A DNA stretch of 64,000 nucleotides from an uncultured Alphaproteobacteria bacterium (GTDB lineage Bacteria; Pseudomonadota; Alphaproteobacteria; RF32; CAG-239), in NCBI GenBank assembly GCA_944390275.1, contig CALXPL010000002.1:186001-250000 (forward strand), in the 5' to 3' direction. Below, piece by piece: positions 31,830 through 41,311 of the stretch. How positions within the stretch are numbered: the first letter of the stretch is position 1; every line of letters begins with the position of its first letter. The position numbers and the translations under genes were made by a program. The notes beneath the pieces were generated by a model that was not told the DNA's origin, searched no databases, and saw only the letters and a program-made list of their open reading frames with translations.

Positions 31830-33149
31830 ATGAATAAAAACATGAATGAAACAATAGATAGAGCTTTAAGTTTGTATGAGAACGGGCAAATAAGCAAAGC
31901 AGAAAAATTGTGTAAAAAAATTTTAAGAACAGATGGAAAAAACATTCATGCATTAATTACATTAGGAAATATTTATTATATTCAAAACGATTATAATAGT
32001 GCAGAAAACTATTATAAAAAAGCAGTGTCAGTAGCCGACGATAATTATCCGGCAATGGCCAATTTAGCAAATTGCTTATATGAAGAAAAAAAATATAAAC
32101 AAGCATGCAACTATGCACAAAAGGCAATAGATTTAAAAAAAGATGATAAATTGGCGTACATAATTTTAGGTAATTCTAGTCAAGAAATTGATAATATTGA
32201 AGAAGCAGTCAGCTCATTATTAACAGCCGTAAATTTAGATCCAACGGATTCGTGGGCATATAATTATTTAAGTCAGGCCTATTTTAAACAAAGAGATTAT
32301 CTAAAGGCAATTTCCTGTGCATGGAAAGCCGTTAAATTATCGGAGAGAAATGAAAACGCCCACCATATTAATTTGGGGTATTTATTTTATGAAATAGCAC
32401 TGGAAGAAAAAATAGATTCGATGGTAGATTGTATCAAATTATGGGTAAAAAACTACAAAGATAATCCCATAGTAAATTATATGGGAAATGCTCTGTTGAA
32501 TAATCAAAAAATCAAGATGGCAGATACACAATATTTACAAAATATATTTGATATATTTTCTACTGATTTCGATTCTGTTCTATCAGGTTTGGACTATAAA
32601 GCACCGGCATTAATAGAGAAAATGCTTGGGGACATATATAAAAGCAACAAGCACCCTCGTTTAAAAATATTAGATATAGGATGTGGCACGGGACTTTGTG
32701 GAAAATTTTTAAAATCTTATTCAAAGTGGCGAGGGCTAGACGGCGTAGATATATCAGAGGGGATGTTGAAGATAGCAAAAACCAAAAAAATCTATAGCCG
32801 TTTAATTCATTCTGAAATGATAAGTTATTTGCAAAAAAATCCCAAAACTTATGATTTGATGGTAGCAGCAGATGTTTTTACATATGTGGGAGATTTGCAA
32901 AATTTATTTGAAGCAGTTTATGATTCGTTGAAAAAGAACGGACGCATTCTATTTACGATAAGTGAAAATACGCAAAACGATAAGTCTTATTATCTTCATA
33001 TATCAGGAAGGTTTGTTCATTCTCTGGAATATATAAAATTTATTTTAAATAAAAGCATGTTAGAAATTGAAAAAGTGGAGAGAAAAAAATTACGCAATGA
33101 AGGTGAAAATAACGTTATGGGCTATGTAATTAGTGCAATAAAAAAATAA
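31830..33149 (+). CDS. TPR-repeat protein fused to a SAM-dependent methyltransferase
   Basis: 439 residues from the ATG at 31830, 9 bp after GGGAAAG. Residues about 5-180 hold five TPR repeats (for example ALITLGNIYYIQNDYNSAE and AYNYLSQAYFKQRDYLKAIS). The C-terminal half is a class I methyltransferase with ILDIGCGTGLCGKFL (motif I, about 283-297), GVDISEGML, and MVAADVFTYVGDL. TPR-methyltransferases of this plan act on proteins or small molecules; no specific substrate can be read. There is no signal peptide. It is a single-gene unit ended by a bidirectional terminator. Confidence 0.88.
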   Translation: MNKNMNETIDRALSLYENGQISKAEKLCKKILRTDGKNIHALITLGNIYYIQNDYNSAENYYKKAVSVADDNYPAMANLANCLYEEKKYKQACNYAQKAIDLKKDDKLAYIILGNSSQEIDNIEEAVSSLLTAVNLDPTDSWAYNYLSQAYFKQRDYLKAISCAWKAVKLSERNENAHHINLGYLFYEIALEEKIDSMVDCIKLWVKNYKDNPIVNYMGNALLNNQKIKMADTQYLQNIFDIFSTDFDSVLSGLDYKAPALIEKMLGDIYKSNKHPRLKILDIGCGTGLCGKFLKSYSKWRGLDGVDISEGMLKIAKTKKIYSRLIHSEMISYLQKNPKTYDLMVAADVFTYVGDLQNLFEAVYDSLKKNGRILFTISENTQNDKSYYLHISGRFVHSLEYIKFILNKSMLEIEKVERKKLRNEGENNVMGYVISAIKK

Positions 33150-33179
33150 GATAAAAACAAGAATTTTACAAACAAAAAA

Positions 33180-33207
33180 AGTCCTGCAAGTAAGCAGAAC
33201 TTTTTTT
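33180..33207. terminator. Bidirectional terminator
   Basis: Stem AGT-CTGC (33180-33187) with GCAG-ACT (33194-33201), one C/A mismatch. Seven T follow on both strands. It serves the methyltransferase gene and the convergent DUF2934 gene. Confidence 0.85.
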
Positions 33208-33228
33208 CATAATCCACAAAAAGGAAAA

Positions 33229-33456
33229 TTATTTTGAACTCTTTTTTGTAGAAGCAGTAGAACTCTTAGTAGAAGACTTTTTCGCAGAAGAAGTTTTCTT
33301 AGAAGATGAAGAATTGCAAGAGCATTTGCAATTGCAATTACTAAGTTGTTCGACAGCCATTTGCCAAAAATATTCATCTTGTCCCTGCGGGCAACCAGCA
33401 TTTTGCCAGTTGTAATAAGCAGCTTCTCTAATTGCATTTTCGTTAGTTTTAACCAT
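33229..33456 (-). CDS. DUF2934-domain small protein with Ser/Lys tail
   Basis: 75 residues from the ATG at 33456, chosen because GGAG lies 7 bp upstream. The first 45 residues fit DUF2934 (IREAAYYNWQNAGCPQGQDE then YFWQMAVEQL), a short helical domain frequent in Alphaproteobacteria and of unknown function. A cluster CNCKCSC (four cysteines in seven residues) follows, then a low-complexity tail of Ser, Lys, Thr and Ala. The cysteine cluster may bind metal. Basic Ser/Lys tails often contact nucleic acid. It diverges from the glgB promoter. Confidence 0.8.
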   Translation of the reverse strand: MVKTNENAIREAAYYNWQNAGCPQGQDEYFWQMAVEQLSNCNCKCSCNSSSSKKTSSAKKSSTKSSTASTKKSSK

Positions 33457-33581
33457 AATAAACTCCAAATAAAATTATGTGGTCAACAACAATACTATAC
33501 AACCTGAAATTAATACGTCAACATTAAATGAAATAAAATTAAACAAATTTAAAATAAAGTTGTTAGAGATTTTTAATTTTG

Positions 33582-33610
33582 TTGCAATTATTGTGATAAG
33601 AAATTATAGA
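33582..33610 (+). promoter_or_regulatory. Promoter of the glycogen operon
   Basis: TTGCAA (33582-33587), a 17-bp spacer and TATAGA (33605-33610), 54 bp before the glgB ATG. Confidence 0.7.
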
Positions 33611-33663
33611 TTATTTTTGTGAGTTTAATCTAATTATGTAATCAGTCTGTTAGGGGAAGCTGA

Positions 33664-35862
33664 ATGGAAAATTTATTATCGAAAGAGGAAATGGAAGCCA
33701 TCATCGAGGGTGATCATGGTAATGTTTTTGCTGTTTTGGGAATACACAAAGATAAAGGTTCAAAAAGTGTTTTTATAAGAACCTATCAACCCAATACCCG
33801 ATCGGTAGAAGTAATCAAAAAAGAAGATGGTAGTTCATTAGGTTTTATGGAAAAACTCGATCCGAGAGGGTTTTATCAGATCAATTTGGGAGCATGTGAT
33901 AATTTTGCCTATAAGTTTCGAATTGAAAACGATAAAGGAGATATCTACGAAGCAGAAGATGTCTATCGTTTTAATCCGACATTAGGGGATATAGATGTTT
34001 ATCTTCTGGCAGAAGGCAATCATTTGAATATGTATAAGATATTAGGGGCGCATGTTCGTGAAATGGATGGAGTTAAAGGAGTAAGTTTTGCGGTTTGGGC
34101 TCCGAATGCCAAAAGAGTTTCCGTAGTAGGCGGCTTCAATAATTGGGATGGTCGCGTTAATGCGATGAGAAAGCACATAAGCTGTGGCGTCTGGGATATA
34201 TTTATTCCTAATATCGGAGAAGGTGAAGTCTATAAATACGAAATAAAGACACAAGAAAATTATATATTGTTGAAAGCAGACCCTGTAGGATTCTATGCAG
34301 AAAAACGTCCCCATACAGCATCGGTAGTTTATAACATCGATAAATATCATTGGTCTGATGAAGAATGGATGAAATACAGAGAAGAATATAACTCGTTTGA
34401 TAAGCCAATGTCGATATATGAAGTTCATCTTGGTTCGTGGAGAAGAAAAGAAAATAACGAGTATTTAACATACCGAGAATTAGCCGACACTTTGGTTCCG
34501 TACGTTGTTAATATGGGCTTTACGCATGTAGAGTTTTTGCCATTGGCGGAACACCCGTTAGATGCCTCATGGGGATATCAGGTAGTCGGAATGTTTGCCC
34601 CGACATCAAGATTCGGTACGCCGGATGATTTAAGATATTTGATTGATGAATTCCACCAAGCAGGAATAGGTGTGATTATGGATTGGGTTCCGGCACATTT
34701 CCCCAAAGATGGACATGGGTTAGTTGAATTTGATGGAACACATTTGTACGAACACGCTGATCCGAGAAAAGGAGAACATAAAGATTGGGGAACAAAGATA
34801 TACAACTATGGACGTACGGAAGTATGTAATTTCCTCTGCGCCAGTGCTTTGTATTGGTTAAAAGAATTTCATATTGACGGTTTAAGAGTAGATGCCGTGG
34901 CTTCTATGTTGTATCTGGATTATTCACGCAAAGCCGGAGAATGGATTCCCAATAATTATGGCGGCAATGAAAATTTAGAAGCCATATCCTTTTTGCGTAA
35001 AATGAATGAATTGGTATATGGTCAGTGTAAGGGAGCCTTTACTTGTGCGGAAGAGTCCACGGCATGGCCGATGGTATCACGACCGACATCTATGGGCGGA
35101 TTAGGATTCGGTTATAAATGGAATATGGGTTGGATGAACGATACCTTAAAATATATCAGTCATGAGCCGGTTCATAGAAAATATCATCATGGAATGCTGA
35201 CATTTGGATTGTTATATGCTTTTAATGAGAACTTTATTTTACCGATATCCCATGACGAAGTCGTCCATGGAAAAGGGTCGATGTTAGCAAAGATGCCCGG
35301 AGATGAATGGCAAAAATTTGCTAATTTAAGAGCTTATTATGGTTTTATGTACACGCACCCCGGAAAGAAGTTGTTGTTCATGGGAAGCGAGTTTGGACAA
35401 GATTGGGAATGGAATGCAGAAGACAGTTTGCGCTGGTTCTTGCTAGATTATCCGATGTATAAAGGAATGCAGAATTGCGTCAGAGATTTGAATTTGATGT
35501 ATAAAGGAAATTCGGCACTCTACCAAATAGATTTTGATTATCGAGGCTTTGAATGGATAGAACATTCAAATGCGGATGATAGTGTTATTTCTTATATTAG
35601 AAAAGGAACGACCCCTGGAGATTATTTGATAGTTGTTTGTAACTTCACACCGGTAGTTCGCCATAATTATCGCTTAGGTGTCATAGAAAAATGTAACTAT
35701 CAAGAAATTTTTAACAGCGATGATGTAAACTATTGGGGAAGCGGCGTAAAGAATGAGGGCTTTATGTCAGGAGAAGATATAAGCTGGAATGACAAGCCAT
35801 ATTCAATCAGTTTAACATTGCCGCCGTTGGCAACAATTGTTATCAAGCCGATAAGAGAGTAA
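33664..35862 (+). CDS. glgB: 1,4-alpha-glucan (glycogen) branching enzyme GlgB
   Basis: 732 residues, a full-length bacterial GlgB. It cuts alpha-1,4 chains and re-attaches them as alpha-1,6 branches. Two N-terminal CBM48-like domains (GNVFAVLGIH near 20; VSFAVWAPNAKRVSVVGGFN near 139) precede the GH13 barrel: EVHLGSW, WVPAHFPKD, the nucleophile Asp in IDGLRVDAVASMLY (about 405-418), the acid Glu in CAEESTAWP (about 460) and ISHDEVVHGKGS. The C-terminal beta domain is complete. AGGGGAAGCTGA lies before the ATG. It opens the glgB-glgX-malQ operon, 25 bp before glgX. Confidence 0.97.
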   Translation: MENLLSKEEMEAIIEGDHGNVFAVLGIHKDKGSKSVFIRTYQPNTRSVEVIKKEDGSSLGFMEKLDPRGFYQINLGACDNFAYKFRIENDKGDIYEAEDVYRFNPTLGDIDVYLLAEGNHLNMYKILGAHVREMDGVKGVSFAVWAPNAKRVSVVGGFNNWDGRVNAMRKHISCGVWDIFIPNIGEGEVYKYEIKTQENYILLKADPVGFYAEKRPHTASVVYNIDKYHWSDEEWMKYREEYNSFDKPMSIYEVHLGSWRRKENNEYLTYRELADTLVPYVVNMGFTHVEFLPLAEHPLDASWGYQVVGMFAPTSRFGTPDDLRYLIDEFHQAGIGVIMDWVPAHFPKDGHGLVEFDGTHLYEHADPRKGEHKDWGTKIYNYGRTEVCNFLCASALYWLKEFHIDGLRVDAVASMLYLDYSRKAGEWIPNNYGGNENLEAISFLRKMNELVYGQCKGAFTCAEESTAWPMVSRPTSMGGLGFGYKWNMGWMNDTLKYISHEPVHRKYHHGMLTFGLLYAFNENFILPISHDEVVHGKGSMLAKMPGDEWQKFANLRAYYGFMYTHPGKKLLFMGSEFGQDWEWNAEDSLRWFLLDYPMYKGMQNCVRDLNLMYKGNSALYQIDFDYRGFEWIEHSNADDSVISYIRKGTTPGDYLIVVCNFTPVVRHNYRLGVIEKCNYQEIFNSDDVNYWGSGVKNEGFMSGEDISWNDKPYSISLTLPPLATIVIKPIRE

Positions 35863-35887
35863 GAACAAAGATAAGGAGCGCAAAATA

Positions 35888-37963
35888 ATGGCTAATGAGA
35901 AAGCTCAGCCGGGAAACCCATATCCGTTAGGATCACATTATGACGGAAAGGGAGTGAATTTTGCGCTCTTTTCAGCAAATGCAACAAGAGTAGAACTTTG
36001 TTTATTTGATAAAAGCGGTGCGGAAGAAATAAAACGATATGAGTTGACGGAAAACGATAATAACATATGGCATATCTACATACCGGGGTTAGTCCCCGGA
36101 CAGACCTATGGTTATCGTGTCTATGGACCCTATCAACCGGAGCAAGGACATAGATTTAATCCAAATAAACTTTTAATAGATCCCTATGGCAAGAAATTGA
36201 TAGGCAAGCTAATCTGGCACAAAGCAATATTTGGTTATGATGTTGATAGTCCGGAAAAAGATTTATCCTTTTCAACACTGGATAGCGCGCCTTACGTTCC
36301 TAAATCAGCGGTTATAGCCGGAAGTTTTGATTGGGAAGATGATAAGCACCCCTATACTAAAATAGAAGACACAATCATTTATGAAACCCATGTCAGGGGA
36401 TATACGAAACTTCATCCCAAAGTTCCGGATAGAAAACGCGGAACATTTTTGGGCATGGAGCACAAAAGTACGATTAATTATTTAAAATGGTTGGGAGTAA
36501 CAGCCGTTGAATTGTTACCAATCCATGCGTTTTTTGGCAATCGTCATAAAAAAGGCTGGATTAATGACAATTATTGGGGTTATGAGAGTTTTTCATTTTT
36601 TTCACCGGAGCAAAGCTATCTCTGTTATGATGAAATAGATGAATTCAAATCTCTGGTAAAAACGATGCACAAGCACGGATTAGAAGTCTATTTGGATGTT
36701 GTATATAATCATACCGGAGAAGGCAATCAAATGGGACCGACTTTGTGCTATCGCGGCATAGATAACGCGTCATATTATACGTTGAATACGGAGAATAAAA
36801 GATATTACTACGATAGTACGGGAACAGGCTCATCGTTCAATATTCAAAATCCGTATGTTTTAAAATTAGTCATGGATTCTTTGCGTTATTGGGTCAAAGA
36901 AATGCATGTCGATGGTTTCCGTTTTGATTTAGCGACCACATTGTGTCGCTATAAAACAGATTTTAAAAGAGATTGTGGATTTTTATATGCCGTAAAACAA
37001 GATCCGGTGTTGAATAAAGTAAAATTAATCGCCGAACCATGGGATATAGGTTATGCCGGATATCAAGTCGGAGGCTTTCCTCCGGGGTGGTATGAATGGA
37101 ATGATAAATACCGCGATACGGTAAGAAGATTTTGGAAAGGGGATACCTATCAAATACCTGATTTGGCAAGCCGTTTAAGTGGGTCGAGTGATATTTTTAA
37201 TCATGAAAATCGAAATATAACATCAAGTGTAAATTTTGTAACGGCCCATGATGGTTTTACATTAAATGATTTAGTCAGTTACAATGTTAAACACAATCAC
37301 AGTAACGGAGAAGAAAACCGCGATGGTAGTAATAGTAACTGGAGTTGGAATTCAGGAGTTGAAGGAGAAACAACGGATAAATCCATAATCCGCAATCGTC
37401 AACAAAGAGCAAAAGGAATGTTAACAACGTTGTTGTTATCCTTTGGTACACCGATGATGTTAGCCGGAGATGAATTTTTGCATTCAAGATTTGGCAATAA
37501 CAATCCCTATTGTCAAGATAATGTAATTAATTGGATAGTATGGGATGCGATTTTAAAAGAAGAAAGAAACATAGCGAGATATGTAAGACAGGTAATAAGA
37601 TTAAGAAAGAAGTTGAAAATATTTAATCGTAGGAAATTTTTTGACGGACAGGTACAAGATAAAAAGGGAATAAAAGATTTAAGTTGGTATAATGAAAACG
37701 GAACAGAGTTTACCGCAGAAGATTGGAAAGACAACAGCCGCCGTAGTTTGGCTTATTCCGTATTCAACGAAAACAGTTCCATATTATGTATATTTAATGT
37801 AAACGGTACGGAACAAAATTGGCGATTACCGGGGATAGAAGGAAAAAGCTGGAATATATTACTGGACAGCAGCGGTAGTTTTAATTCAGAAGAAGAGTTG
37901 GGTATGCATAAAATCATTTCAATACCGGCATGGAGTGTTATAGTAATAGAAATAAAAAAATAA
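35888..37963 (+). CDS. glgX: Glycogen debranching enzyme GlgX
   Basis: 691 residues. GlgX hydrolyses alpha-1,6 branches of phosphorylase-limit glycogen. The N-terminal CBM48 (PYPLGSHYDGKGVNFALFSA) is followed by GH13 motifs DVVYNHTGEGN, the nucleophile in DGFRFDLATTL (about 343-353), acid in IAEPWDIG, and TAHDGFTLNDLVSYN. The region with NRDGSNSNWSWN fits the isoamylase/GlgX group. An AAGGAGCGC site precedes the start. It lies between glgB and malQ at short spacing in one operon, so all three enzymes handle storage polysaccharide; synthase and phosphorylase genes are not in the window. Confidence 0.96.
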   Translation: MANEKAQPGNPYPLGSHYDGKGVNFALFSANATRVELCLFDKSGAEEIKRYELTENDNNIWHIYIPGLVPGQTYGYRVYGPYQPEQGHRFNPNKLLIDPYGKKLIGKLIWHKAIFGYDVDSPEKDLSFSTLDSAPYVPKSAVIAGSFDWEDDKHPYTKIEDTIIYETHVRGYTKLHPKVPDRKRGTFLGMEHKSTINYLKWLGVTAVELLPIHAFFGNRHKKGWINDNYWGYESFSFFSPEQSYLCYDEIDEFKSLVKTMHKHGLEVYLDVVYNHTGEGNQMGPTLCYRGIDNASYYTLNTENKRYYYDSTGTGSSFNIQNPYVLKLVMDSLRYWVKEMHVDGFRFDLATTLCRYKTDFKRDCGFLYAVKQDPVLNKVKLIAEPWDIGYAGYQVGGFPPGWYEWNDKYRDTVRRFWKGDTYQIPDLASRLSGSSDIFNHENRNITSSVNFVTAHDGFTLNDLVSYNVKHNHSNGEENRDGSNSNWSWNSGVEGETTDKSIIRNRQQRAKGMLTTLLLSFGTPMMLAGDEFLHSRFGNNNPYCQDNVINWIVWDAILKEERNIARYVRQVIRLRKKLKIFNRRKFFDGQVQDKKGIKDLSWYNENGTEFTAEDWKDNSRRSLAYSVFNENSSILCIFNVNGTEQNWRLPGIEGKSWNILLDSSGSFNSEEELGMHKIISIPAWSVIVIEIKK

Positions 37964-37985
37964 AGGAGGATAAAAGGGAATAACA

Positions 37986-40133
37986 ATGGACAGACAATTA
38001 AAAGAATTGGCAGATAAACTGGGAATATTAACAGAATACTATGATGCCGGCCAAGATCGAAAAAAATATGAAATTGATGAAGAAACCATAAAATTTTTTG
38101 TAAAAAAATTAGGTTATAATGCGGATAGCTCAGAAGAAATAGCAAGGTCAATTACAAAGTTTGACAACAGACGTTGGCAAGAAACATTAGAACCTGTGTA
38201 TGTAAAAGAACAAGGTGATTTGTATATCGACATAGTAAGTACGACAGAAGAAGCTGATACAGCATTGAATATAGAAGCAATCAGCCGTCAAGATTCAAAG
38301 AAGTACACATTAACATTAGAGAAAGTATCTCAAGAAGACAGAGAGATTAATCGGATTAGTTACGCAAAAAGCACAATTAAAATTACCAATGATTTGCCTG
38401 TTGGTTATTATGATATAAAAGTTTCAAAGAATGGCAAAGAGTACAAAAGTGTTTTGGCCGTAGCACCGATAAAATGCTATCAAAATCCAGATTTGGAAAC
38501 ATCAAAATTGTGGGGATACACCATACAACTTTATTCAATGAAAAGCGAGCGCAATTGGGGTGTTGGCGATTTTACGGATTTGAAGAATTTTGTAGATATA
38601 TGCGCAAAATCGGGGGGCAATGTAATAGGTTTAAATCCATTGAATATTTTGGAACATAACTTTCCGGAAAATGCCAGTCCATATGCATCAGTCAGCCGCT
38701 TGTTTTTAAATCCGATATATATTGATATAGAAAATGTACCGGAATATAAGCCGGAGGATATTGCTGACATTAAGGATAAATTACAAGCCTTTAGAGATTC
38801 GGATATAATCAACTATGAAGAAATTTATCCGTTAAAGATAAAATTCATGGAATTATATTATAAAAGATTTAAAGAACATAAAGATTCGGCAAGATACAAA
38901 GAATTTGAAGAATTTTGTAATCGCGAAGGAGACGAGTTAAATAAGCTGGCAGTATTTTTAAGCCTTTATGAAGAACGTTGCCATAAAGTTTGGGGCGGTT
39001 GGCACGCTTGGGAACCGGAATTAAGAAATCCCTATAATTCAAAAGTAAAAGCCTACGCAGAAAGCCATCAGGACCGAGTAAATTTTTATAAATTCTTGCA
39101 GTTTGAAACATTCCGCCAATTTGATCAAGCGGCAGCAGAAGTTAAAAAGCAAGGATTAAAAATAGGTTTTTATCGTGATTTAGCTGTCGGAGTAGGACAA
39201 GATAGCGCAGAATCATGGAGTGATCCTGATGTCTTTATTGCCGATTCTGGAGCAGGAGCACCACCGGATGCCTTTTTCCCTGGCGGGCAAAAATGGGGTA
39301 TCGGAGCATTCAATCCCTATGTGTTAAAAGCCAAAGCCTATGAGCCGTTAATTAATATATTACGAGCAAATATGAGAAATACGGGAGCATTGAGAATAGA
39401 CCATGTTATGAGTTTAATGCGCTTATATGTAATCCCCAACGCTCAGCCGTTAGGAACATATATCCTGTATAATTTTGCCGATATGTTGAATATTGTGGCG
39501 ATAGAGAGCTATCTAAATAAGTGTGTTGTAGCCGGAGAGAGCCTCGGAAATGTACCCGAAGGATTCTTAGAAGCCTTAGAAAGAAAAAATATCTATTCTT
39601 TAAGCGTGCTGTGGTCAGAACGAGCTTTGGGTTGGGGAGGCGATTTTAATCAACCCAATACTTATCCTGAAAAAGCATTTACATCAGTCGGTACGCATGA
39701 TATGGCGCCGTTAAAGATGTGGTGGTTTGGTTATGATATCGCAGATATGCGTAAAGCCGATATTATTACGTCGGATGATGTTATGAGAAACAATTATCAT
39801 GAAAGAGAAAATGATAGATTAAGACTATTAAAAGCTCTTGATATAAGTGGATTGTGGCCGGAAGACAGAAAACGTCAAGGCGATTATCTTTACGGAGAAA
39901 GTTATCCAGAAGGGATGGCAGAAGCCGTCAATAGTTATGTTGCAAGTTGTCCGAGCCGTGTTTTCTTAGCAGAGTTAGAAAACATTTTGGAAGTAGATAA
40001 ACGCCAAAATCTCCCCGGAGTAGATAGGGATAAGCATCCGAATTGGCGTCGTAAGCTGACCCAAAATATAGAACAATTAAGCGGAGATGAACGTTTTATT
40101 CGTAACATTGACGCAATTCACAGAGTAAGATAA
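37986..40133 (+). CDS. malQ: 4-alpha-glucanotransferase MalQ (amylomaltase)
   Basis: 715 residues, the long proteobacterial form with an N-terminal extension of about 150 residues. GH77 motifs are clear: WGVGDFTDLKNF (about 180), FYRDLAVGVGQDSAESWSDP, GAPPDAFFPGGQKWG, the nucleophile region ALRIDHVMSLMRL, acid in VAGESLGNVP and THDMAPLKMWW. The enzyme moves maltodextrin segments between chains, recycling what GlgX releases. A GGAGGATAAAAGGG stretch precedes the start. It is the last gene of the glycogen operon and is followed by a large palindrome shared with a convergent gene. Confidence 0.96.
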   Translation: MDRQLKELADKLGILTEYYDAGQDRKKYEIDEETIKFFVKKLGYNADSSEEIARSITKFDNRRWQETLEPVYVKEQGDLYIDIVSTTEEADTALNIEAISRQDSKKYTLTLEKVSQEDREINRISYAKSTIKITNDLPVGYYDIKVSKNGKEYKSVLAVAPIKCYQNPDLETSKLWGYTIQLYSMKSERNWGVGDFTDLKNFVDICAKSGGNVIGLNPLNILEHNFPENASPYASVSRLFLNPIYIDIENVPEYKPEDIADIKDKLQAFRDSDIINYEEIYPLKIKFMELYYKRFKEHKDSARYKEFEEFCNREGDELNKLAVFLSLYEERCHKVWGGWHAWEPELRNPYNSKVKAYAESHQDRVNFYKFLQFETFRQFDQAAAEVKKQGLKIGFYRDLAVGVGQDSAESWSDPDVFIADSGAGAPPDAFFPGGQKWGIGAFNPYVLKAKAYEPLINILRANMRNTGALRIDHVMSLMRLYVIPNAQPLGTYILYNFADMLNIVAIESYLNKCVVAGESLGNVPEGFLEALERKNIYSLSVLWSERALGWGGDFNQPNTYPEKAFTSVGTHDMAPLKMWWFGYDIADMRKADIITSDDVMRNNYHERENDRLRLLKALDISGLWPEDRKRQGDYLYGESYPEGMAEAVNSYVASCPSRVFLAELENILEVDKRQNLPGVDRDKHPNWRRKLTQNIEQLSGDERFIRNIDAIHRVR

Positions 40134-40165
40134 GAAGAAGTCTTTGGATAAATAAAAAGGAAAAT

Positions 40166-40201
40166 ATCAATACCCCAAAAAATATTTTTTGGGGTATTGA
40201 T
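40166..40201. terminator. 36-bp perfect palindrome between convergent genes
   Basis: Two 18-base arms around ATACCCCAAAAAAT with no loop lie between malQ and the convergent DUF2125-like gene. The A/T tract within each arm gives a T-run inside the stem in both directions, which could act as a bidirectional terminator. Confidence 0.65.
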
Positions 40202-40223
40202 GTTAAAAAACAGGAAATAAAAT

Positions 40224-41285
40224 TTAATTTTGAGAATTTTTATTTTCAGTTTGCTGATAGGAAATTAAAGGAACCGATTCAAGAGTTAAACCTTGCTTTG
40301 ACCAATTAATTGGAGAAATGATTGTATAAGTTCCATCATTTTCAGAAGAAGGTGTGGCCTTATTTCCCAGAATAATTTTAGCAACAAAAACACCTTTTTT
40401 ATCAAATAATCCTGCATTTTCGGCAATATCAAGAGTTTCAAGCATACCGTTAGATGTTGAAAGAAGTTTTAAGTCAGAAGAAAAATTTTCATCAATATTC
40501 AAAGTTCCCTTACTTACTAAGACAAGAGGCTTCCAGTTTAAGATTAATTTTTTTATGTCAATTTTTCCACTGGAAGAAATCCAACTTTTAATATCATCAA
40601 AGTAAGAATTTTTAAAATCAATTTTCCCTAAAATATCGGCATTTATATAAAATTCATCAATCTTTTGAGGCAAATTAGGAAATGTCATGGGATTCAATTG
40701 AGTATTCGCAATTTCTAAATAATTTTCAAGAAACGTCATGTCGTTATTGATATGTTTAGCAAAAGATCTTTGTAAGGCAAATTTAATATTATCGATATTT
40801 GCAATGTTTTGAATATTAACATTTTTCAATTCAGCCATTAAGTTATTAATGCCATCATCTTGCCAACGAAGAGAAATCATACTTTCTTGTAAAGAAATAG
40901 ATGTTGAATTATCTTGAGAAGAAAAGAAAATATTTTCAGAGATGTGTAAATTGAGTTTTTTATAGTTAAGCAAATCGGCGTTAACGGACAGTTGAGGAAA
41001 AGTTAGCCGCCAAGAATTATCAGAAATTTTATAAAGAGAAATATTTTTAAAAGTAAGAACATTAACGGGTGAAAAAGAATAAAAATCGACATCATCATAA
41101 GCAATATCGTAACCAGCTTGGTTTAGGGAATTAACAAGATTAAGAAATACTTTTTTAGAAGATGCGACTAAGTAATTTCTGGTTAAAAGAATCCAAAAAA
41201 TGAGCAAAGTAACACAAAAACAGGTAATCCCCGTAACAAGAGGAAGAAAAAGCTGATTTAATTTTTCGGATAATTTATTCATCAC
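40224..41285 (-). CDS. DUF2125-like exported or membrane-anchored protein
   Basis: 353 residues. An N-terminal hydrophobic span (FLPLVTGITCFCVTLLIFWI, about 13-32) anchors a large beta-rich domain outside the cytoplasm. Alternating strands (for example FKNISLYKISDNSWRLTFPQ, SGKIDIKKLILNW) and length fit the alphaproteobacterial DUF2125 family, related in fold to AsmA/YdgA-type proteins; the function is unknown. It begins 26 bp after the acyltransferase stop and ends the run ftsE-ftsX-DUF218-plsC. The family call is moderate and based on general pattern. Confidence 0.55.
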   Translation of the reverse strand: MMNKLSEKLNQLFLPLVTGITCFCVTLLIFWILLTRNYLVASSKKVFLNLVNSLNQAGYDIAYDDVDFYSFSPVNVLTFKNISLYKISDNSWRLTFPQLSVNADLLNYKKLNLHISENIFFSSQDNSTSISLQESMISLRWQDDGINNLMAELKNVNIQNIANIDNIKFALQRSFAKHINNDMTFLENYLEIANTQLNPMTFPNLPQKIDEFYINADILGKIDFKNSYFDDIKSWISSSGKIDIKKLILNWKPLVLVSKGTLNIDENFSSDLKLLSTSNGMLETLDIAENAGLFDKKGVFVAKIILGNKATPSSENDGTYTIISPINWSKQGLTLESVPLISYQQTENKNSQN

Positions 41286-41311
41286 AAGTTAATTCCATTC
41301 AAAACGAAACA

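Noticed and set aside
40166..40201. Plasmid or phage origin from the 36-bp palindrome
   Set aside because: It sits exactly between two convergent housekeeping genes, where a bidirectional terminator is the simple explanation.
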